Origin: Coemansia sp. RSA 1804
Taxonomy: Eukaryota; Kickxellomycota; Kickxellomycetes; Kickxellales; Kickxellaceae
Reading direction: 5' to 3'
Length of the DNA: 32,147 bases
Assembly: GCA_027578815.1 (NCBI GenBank)
Contig: JANBTH010000132.1
Coordinates: forward strand, 1-32,147
Shown here: piece after piece, positions 26,894 through 32,147 of the stretch
How the letters are laid out: each line of letters starts with the position of its first letter
How positions within the stretch are numbered: the stretch's first letter is position 1
The notes under the pieces: generated by a model
Told to the model about the DNA's origin: nothing
The model's input: only the letters and a program-made list of their open reading frames with translations
Database searches by the model: none
Position numbers and translations under genes: made by a program

Positions 26894-27573
26894 TGTGCAG
26901 TGTACGCGCGTATGTGTGTGTTTGAATGGGAGAAGAGAAATGGAAAGTCGAATGGATATTATGTGTGCTATATGCTGCAGCAGGGGTTTATTTAGTTGCT
27001 TTTGTTCGTCTGTGAAGCTGCGGTGTGGTTGGCTGAAAAGGAAGCTTGGTTTATGCAACCAGCGACTGTTTTTTGCTTTTTGGGCTTACAATTGAAAAAT
27101 TAGACGCAGAAAATAGAAAACAGAGACGACCATGTAACCGTGGCAGGCAGAAGACAAGGAACAACAAACAAGGGGAAGCCGGGATGTGATGTGCTTAATG
27201 GCACAATTGATGCTTCTTGCTTGTTGGCTTGCTTGCTTTGTCTGTTTGGTTACTTGTTTTATGTGGCCGAGAGGCGGAGGAGATTAGAAAATAATAGAGA
27301 GTACGTTATATGAAAAAACTAATATACGGAACAATGGCCTCTTTGTTTTCTAAATTGGTGAAAACCGGATGAAAAATAGCAGTCAGGGGGAAAAGAGAAA
27401 GATAGAGGCGGTGAAAAGAAAAAGAATAAAATGGAACAAAAAGATATTATCTGTCAGAATGCTGTGTTGCAAGCTCTATCCGAAAAGCAATGTCAAGCAT
27501 AAACCCTTTCACAAGACTTTTGACACTAGATAGCCAAGGTAGCAGGAATTATTGGCAAGGACAATTGGGGAAA

Positions 27574-27653
27574 GTGCTATGCTGTGCTATGCTGTGCTAT
27601 GCTGTGCTATGTTGTGTTATGTTATGCTATGTTATGTTATGCTATGTTATGTT
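27574..27653. repeat. Minisatellite of eight 10-bp units
   Basis: Eight tandem units of the form (G/A)TG(C/T)TATG(C/T)T; the first three are identical (GTGCTATGCT) and later ones carry C-to-T or G-to-A changes, grading toward ATGTTATGTT. The decay from one end suggests recent expansion at the left side. Confidence 0.88.
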
Positions 27654-27760
27654 GTTTCGGTTGGCAGATACTTTATGTCAGCCAAGGATGTTTCCAGAGT
27701 AACTAGATAATAAAAGTAAAAACCTCGTGTTGCTGTCTATCGGTTAGATTAAAACAGACA

Positions 27761-27855
27761 AAGGATATCCTTAAGTCAAAAAAGCAAGCAAGCAAGAGAA
27801 AGAAAAAAGATAGAAAACGGAAATGACAAAGGATATTTCAGCCAGGAATATCCTT
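27761..27855. repeat. Two related palindromes AAGGATAT..ATATCCTT
   Basis: AAGGATATCCTT at 27761-27772 is a perfect 12-bp palindrome. Fifty-seven bases on, AAGGATATT (27829-27837) and AATATCCTT (27847-27855) repeat the same arms around a 9-base loop. Both are preceded by ACA. Shared arms suggest a duplicated site or a mobile-element-like footprint. Confidence 0.65.
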
Positions 27856-28983
27856 ACGGAAATGAACAAGATAAATAAGGAACTGGCAACTGAGGGTAAA
27901 ATGGTGTGCGTGTGTAGAGCGGAGTGTAAAAAAAGAAAGGGCAATCCTAATAAGGACAAGAACAATAGAGGCCAATTAACAGAATAGGAAAATAGATAAT
28001 GCCAAAAAGCTGTGCAAGCTCTATTTTCCCTCTTTTTTGTTGCTGCAACAAAACGAGTGATGATTAGCAAACAAAAAGTACCTTTAGGTTTTGCCTTTTT
28101 ATAGAAATAAATAAATAAAGAGTGCCCAGCGTGGGACGAAAAAGAGCAGAGTGTACTTGTAAATAAGAAAAAAGTGTGGAACTGGTAGAATCGGACGCAA
28201 CAGATATTACAGTGAGCGACAAAGTCAATTAGCTGCTGCAATGCCGCAAAAGGTTATATGGAAGTGCTGGTGGGATTGGCAGATTTGTATTGGAAAGAGT
28301 GCACGGAATTGCAGCTAGTATAATAAAAAAGACCAAATATCAGCAGAATCGAATTGGCGAACATGTAATTAGAACATGCGTGATATGGTGGGCTGAGACA
28401 GAAATAGAAAAAAGTATAAAAAGTAAACCTCTTTTCAAGTACAAGATGACGATAAACACGCGGCTAAAGAAGAGAAAGATTTTGATGAAATACTAAAGGC
28501 ACACAGAGAAAGAAACAAGGCTATCTTTTATGTAGTTTCTGGAGCAAGAAGAGAAAAGAAAAGGCAGACGAGCAACCGAAAAAAGGGGGTGGAGCGGATA
28601 GAGGAGAAGCAAAAAGAACAAATAAATACGCAGTCGGTATAAGGTGACGGCCACCGGAAGTTGGTGGACAAATGGGTTTGTGGCAAGATTGGCAGCCTAA
28701 TCATAAATGGCATGGGCATGCTGCGCGCTGTAAAATAGAAACGACAAAAGGCATCAAAATGTTAATTATATGAAAAATAGCTGAATGCATGCTAAAACGT
28801 AATGGAAATAGAAAAGTGTGCAAAATAAACAACCATGAAAATCACAAGAGCCCGCGCGCTTATGTCGACAGAAAAAGCCTTTTTCTTGGTCGCTGCTGAT
28901 GCTGTCTTTTTTGTGTTTCTCTTTCCTTTTTGTTGTTTTATTGTGCAATGTGCAGCATGTTTAGTGAAAGTGCTGGCGGCTGT

Positions 28984-29044
28984 GGGGTCAACTAGGGGGG
29001 ATGGCGACAAGGGGGTGGGGCTTGGCCTGCCCACCCCCCGGGGG
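28984..29044. other. G-rich island: quadruplex-type motif plus GC hairpin
   Basis: Plus strand carries G-runs of 4, 6, 5 and 4 (28984-28987, 28995-29000, 29011-29015, 29017-29020). The last two form GGGGGTGGG, which pairs exactly with CCCACCCCC at 29030-29038 across a 10-base loop; CCCCCCGGGGG follows to 29044. It stands alone in AT-rich non-coding DNA, so it is unlikely to be drift. Function unknown. Confidence 0.7.
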
Positions 29045-29936
29045 AGCAAACAAAGCGCGTTGGTTTGTTCTTTGCCCGAAGCGCCCAAGCAGACGCTGCA
29101 ACTAGAAAAAAGAAAACAATCGGGCTTCTTCAAAGTGTAAAACAAAAAAGCACCGGCTGACTTGTCGGCGACTTGTAAACGACGCAAGGCGGAGATGGAG
29201 CCCTTTTCTTCGACCTTTTTTTCTTTTTCATTCAAACAAATCGTCCTCCACAGGCTTCTCGATTCCACGCGCTCTTGCCATCTTTTGTTTTGTCCTAAAG
29301 CAGCCGTATAGAGTGTCAAAGGCGGTGTGGCTGCTATGCCCTTTGTTATCTTTATTTTTTAGTTCTTTTATATTGATATCGCCACCAGCAACACCACATG
29401 AATGCTGGCTAGAATACTGGCAAAAGAGGCATTCTGGCAGCCATCGTGGTTATCAATAGTGAAAATAGCCCACACCCATCTTTCCTCAATCATCCATCTA
29501 TTCCCCCACTTCCCCCTTTCCCCAATTGTTTCAAGGGTAGAAGAAAAAAATGAATACACATGTGTACTAACACTACAACTACGACTACCACCGATACTAC
29601 CACTACACCAAGTGTTTTTCTGGTTTATAGAGTCCCTGAAATGAATAACAACCTCGTATTCATTGCACACTACCCAGTTGTCAACGAAAGCCATTTACCG
29701 CAGATAAGCCAAAATTAGCCATATTTCCAACCATATGCCTCGTACATAACCCCTTTTTTTCTTTATCCTTAATCGCAACAAGAGCCAGGTAAGCAATACA
29801 TTACAATATCAGTACAATTCTTTATTTCCATTGATATATTAAATATTTTTTTATGAAGTAAATATAAGAAATTATTACCAAACGTCAGGCTACCCTCTGC
29901 ATGTTTGCATCTTCTGCTTGTTTGTTTATTTTTTTG

Positions 29937-29961
29937 TCGGTCAGTCGGTCAGTCGGTCAGT
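29937..29961. repeat. Three tandem TCGGTCAG units
   Basis: Octamer TCGGTCAG occurs three times in tandem inside a C/T-rich stretch. Short simple repeat, no known role. Confidence 0.75.
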
Positions 29962-30697
29962 CTGCCTGCCTTGTCTATCTTTCTTCCTCTGTGTGTGTGT
30001 TTTTCTTTCTTGTCTAGTCACAGTTGCTCGTAAATTAAAATGCTATCTGGAAGATTATTTTTTTGCGTACGCGGTAGGTGGGAAAAATAGAATGCTTTGC
30101 ATTTTGCTTGTGTGCTGATATTGTTGTTATCTAATGCATTTCACTGGCACATGTTTCATCTTTGCACAAACAAAGAAGCGCTTCGGTTTCATTGATCTAT
30201 TAAGCTAAGATTGTAAGTGGCAGAAAAAAAACCAGCGCAACAACAGTGGAAAGGGGAAGTATTCTATTATGTGAATAGTCGCACCCACACAGCCTGCATT
30301 ATTTGTAGAAGGCAGAGTTCTAAATGAGGAAATAAAAGCCTGGTGAATAGGCAGTATTTCTTATACGTTTAATAATACTTTTCCTTATTTGTTCTACCAA
30401 GCCATAAAATGCAGTCTAGAAAAGAATAAGCATCCAAGCAAGGCGGCAGAGCACATCATAATCGCCCAAATTAAAAAAGAAATTTTGCTACATTGCAGAT
30501 AATGGCCTTTTCTCCTTCTTTCCTTCCCTTTGTGTGTAGCTCACCAGAGCAACAAAGAGGTTCGCGGTATTGCAACAGCAAAATCGATGGGTTTGCAGAT
30601 ATTACTGATGGCTATCTGGTCTCCAACGCAAATGTGCATCTTGACAAAAGCACTGAAATGCAAAATGTCACCATTTCTATATACCTCACCAGTTAAC

Positions 30698-30895
30698 AGA
30701 AAACATATTTATCATATGTTTTCTATGACAAAAGAAATGCAATCACAGGTCTGATTGTGGAGACAATTTATCGCTGTTGCCAAAATGGATATATGAACAT
30801 GGCAAAAGAACGCAGTATGCCATGTTCCTTGCTGGGCACATCTCACATGCATGTTTGTCTTTACATGCAAGTAGAAGCATTATGAAAGATGTGCC
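30698..30895. repeat. Cluster of four perfect inverted repeats
   Basis: Within 200 bases: AGAAAACATAT/ATATGTTTTCT (30698-30708 and 30714-30724, 5-base loop); CAATCA/TGATTG (30740-30757); GAACATGGCA/TGCCATGTTC (30795-30804 and 30818-30827, 13-base loop); GGCACATCT/AGATGTGCC (30835-30843 and 30887-30895), which encloses TGCATGT/ACATGCA (30848-30854 and 30863-30869). Successive stems with a nested one are what a folded RNA looks like; no known RNA family is recognised and no ORF explains it. Confidence 0.6.
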
Positions 30896-32147
30896 TTTAT
30901 TTTTATTTTTGTAAAAAAAACGAATGACCAACAGACTTGTTACACACTCTATGCTCTATTTATTCTTCCACATTTATTATTATCATTCTAGTTTAGGTTG
31001 CAAAAAAAAAGAATTACCTCCCTATTTTTTACATGCTGAGCAACCATATTAAATAGATATAATCTATATATACCTCACATGAGCCTTTTTCATAATGGCT
31101 CTGGAAAAACTGCTTGCTTTATTGTTAGTGTGGAAATACAGAAAAGAAGCAGCATGAATTGCTCTATTTCTATAATAAGCCATTTTGTCATGCATCTATA
31201 TATGCATTTTGCTTGCGCGTATATATGTCTGCAAATACACATAATGGATACCTGTCTGCCAAAAATGGCGTTTTTTAATTTCTTTTCGTTTTGGGAAATA
31301 AAAGAACAAGAACAGTCATTTTCCCTACTTTATCCATTGTTGTAGTCCTTTTGAGTATTTCAAAAGAAAAAAGTCCATTATTTTTCTTTTCCTCTGCATC
31401 ATCTGCTTCTTACATATATTACGCACGGAAAGAGAACAAAGGCAGAGTGTGGAATTGCATTCCGTATGTTATTCTGTTTGGCATTCAGTGTGTGTTTGGA
31501 TTAGAGAAAAGATTACCGAAAAAGGAAATATGTCATTGTAGTCTGACCAAGGAATAAAAAAAGAACATTTTCATACACTGGTGATATTGACAAATAGCAC
31601 GTATACGCAAGCGCGCGGGAAAAGATGTAGCTGATCTATTTTTTTTACCACCCATGCTTCTTATTACATTCGTGATCATGTTTAATTAGCTCAGTCTGCT
31701 ATTTTTCGTTTCAGTAATGGCTGGATTAGAATTATTGCTTCAAGCATAAAAGACCATATTCCTACATTAATATGATTTTTATCCACGCGCTGTAGTCATT
31801 ACCTGTTTATTAATTTTCTTTTGTCTATGCAAGGTGTCCAAACAAATATGCAAAAGTGATGTAACCATGTAAAACCCGTTACTCTGGTGTCTGCGTTCCG
31901 CTTCTTCAAATTCTGATTTCAATTTATCGGTCGTTTGTGCCAAAATAAAAGGCAATTGCCGCATTACCGTTTTATTAAACGGGGACACTGGATTATTTAA
32001 GGAATAAAGAAGATACATTGCGACACATGATGATTTCTAAAAAATCACTTTCTTTATTTGTTTGACAAATCATACATGCTCAACATATACTTGGAAGTAA
32101 AGCAATGTGTACTGATGTATGTCCATCTGACATGCTGCATAATTGAC

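Larger units (their letters stand above)
26894..32147. other. Gene-poor AT-rich right flank
   Basis: More than 5 kb with no protein I recognise. Bases 26900-28830 are largely A/G-rich on plus, meaning C/T-rich on the Myb coding strand, as expected for a long leader and promoter. Beyond about 29300 the bias is mixed or T-rich. It contains a decamer minisatellite (27574-27653), AAGGATAT palindromes (27761-27855), a G-rich hairpin island (28984-29044), a TCGGTCAG triplet (29937-29961) and a cluster of inverted repeats (30698-30895). Open frames are short and overlap on both strands. Spliced genes with small exons or non-coding RNA genes could be hidden here. Confidence 0.6.

Noticed and set aside
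28792..29319. 175-codon minus-strand ORF over the G-rich island
   Set aside because: Begins with TTG, not ATG, has no motif, and its composition follows local repeats.
31680..31740. tRNA-like A-box (TAGCTCAGTCTG) suggesting a tRNA
   Set aside because: No matching B-box or acceptor stem at the right distance; no cloverleaf can be drawn.
1..32147. Mobile elements, CRISPR arrays, biosynthetic cluster
   Set aside because: No transposase, reverse transcriptase, integrase, terminal repeats or spacer-repeat arrays were seen; neighbouring genes are from unrelated housekeeping pathways.

Overview
The window looks like nuclear DNA from an intron-poor, compact eukaryote. The best guess is an early-diverging fungus of the Kickxellomycotina type (Coemansia or Linderina relatives). 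The evidence is long uninterrupted ORFs for typically eukaryotic proteins, no visible need for splicing in any recognised gene, GC-rich coding blocks set in AT-rich spacers full of C/T or A/G tracts, and a gene set (Rrp7, GCP2, Misato/Dml1, Gis2-like zinc knuckles) shared by opisthokonts. Three proteins, COP1, an EBP-type sterol isomerase and an LST2 homologue, are absent from the yeast models but occur in animals and in part in plants. The fungal placement is inference; a unicellular relative of animals and fungi is not excluded by sequence reading alone.

Layout, left to right: the 5' end of an RRP7-like rRNA-processing gene (minus, runs off the left edge); about 3.5 kb without a recognisable gene; an adenylate-forming-enzyme-like gene that looks like a truncated pseudoenzyme (plus); convergent to it, gamma-tubulin complex component 2 (minus); divergent from that, the EBP sterol isomerase (plus); convergent, an LST2-like endosomal-signalling homologue lacking its FYVE finger (minus); about 2 kb of spacer; Misato/DML1 (minus); COP1 RING-WD40 ubiquitin ligase (minus); a 1.45-kb divergent spacer; a six-knuckle Gis2/CNBP-like RNA-binding protein with an RGG box (plus); about 2.5 kb of strongly T-rich spacer; a polyglutamine, single-Myb-repeat regulator (minus); and over 5 kb of AT-rich sequence with no recognisable gene to the right edge.

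The genes are housekeeping or regulatory and unrelated in pathway: ribosome biogenesis, microtubule nucleation, sterol synthesis, endosome signalling, mitochondrial inheritance, protein degradation, translation control and transcription. I see no operon-like system, transposase, reverse transcriptase, CRISPR array, tRNA or rRNA. The most interesting items are the protein-level departures (FYVE-less LST2, catalytically degenerate adenylation domain, COP1 and EBP in a probable fungus) and a set of perfect inverted repeats and one G-rich hairpin island in the non-coding stretches.
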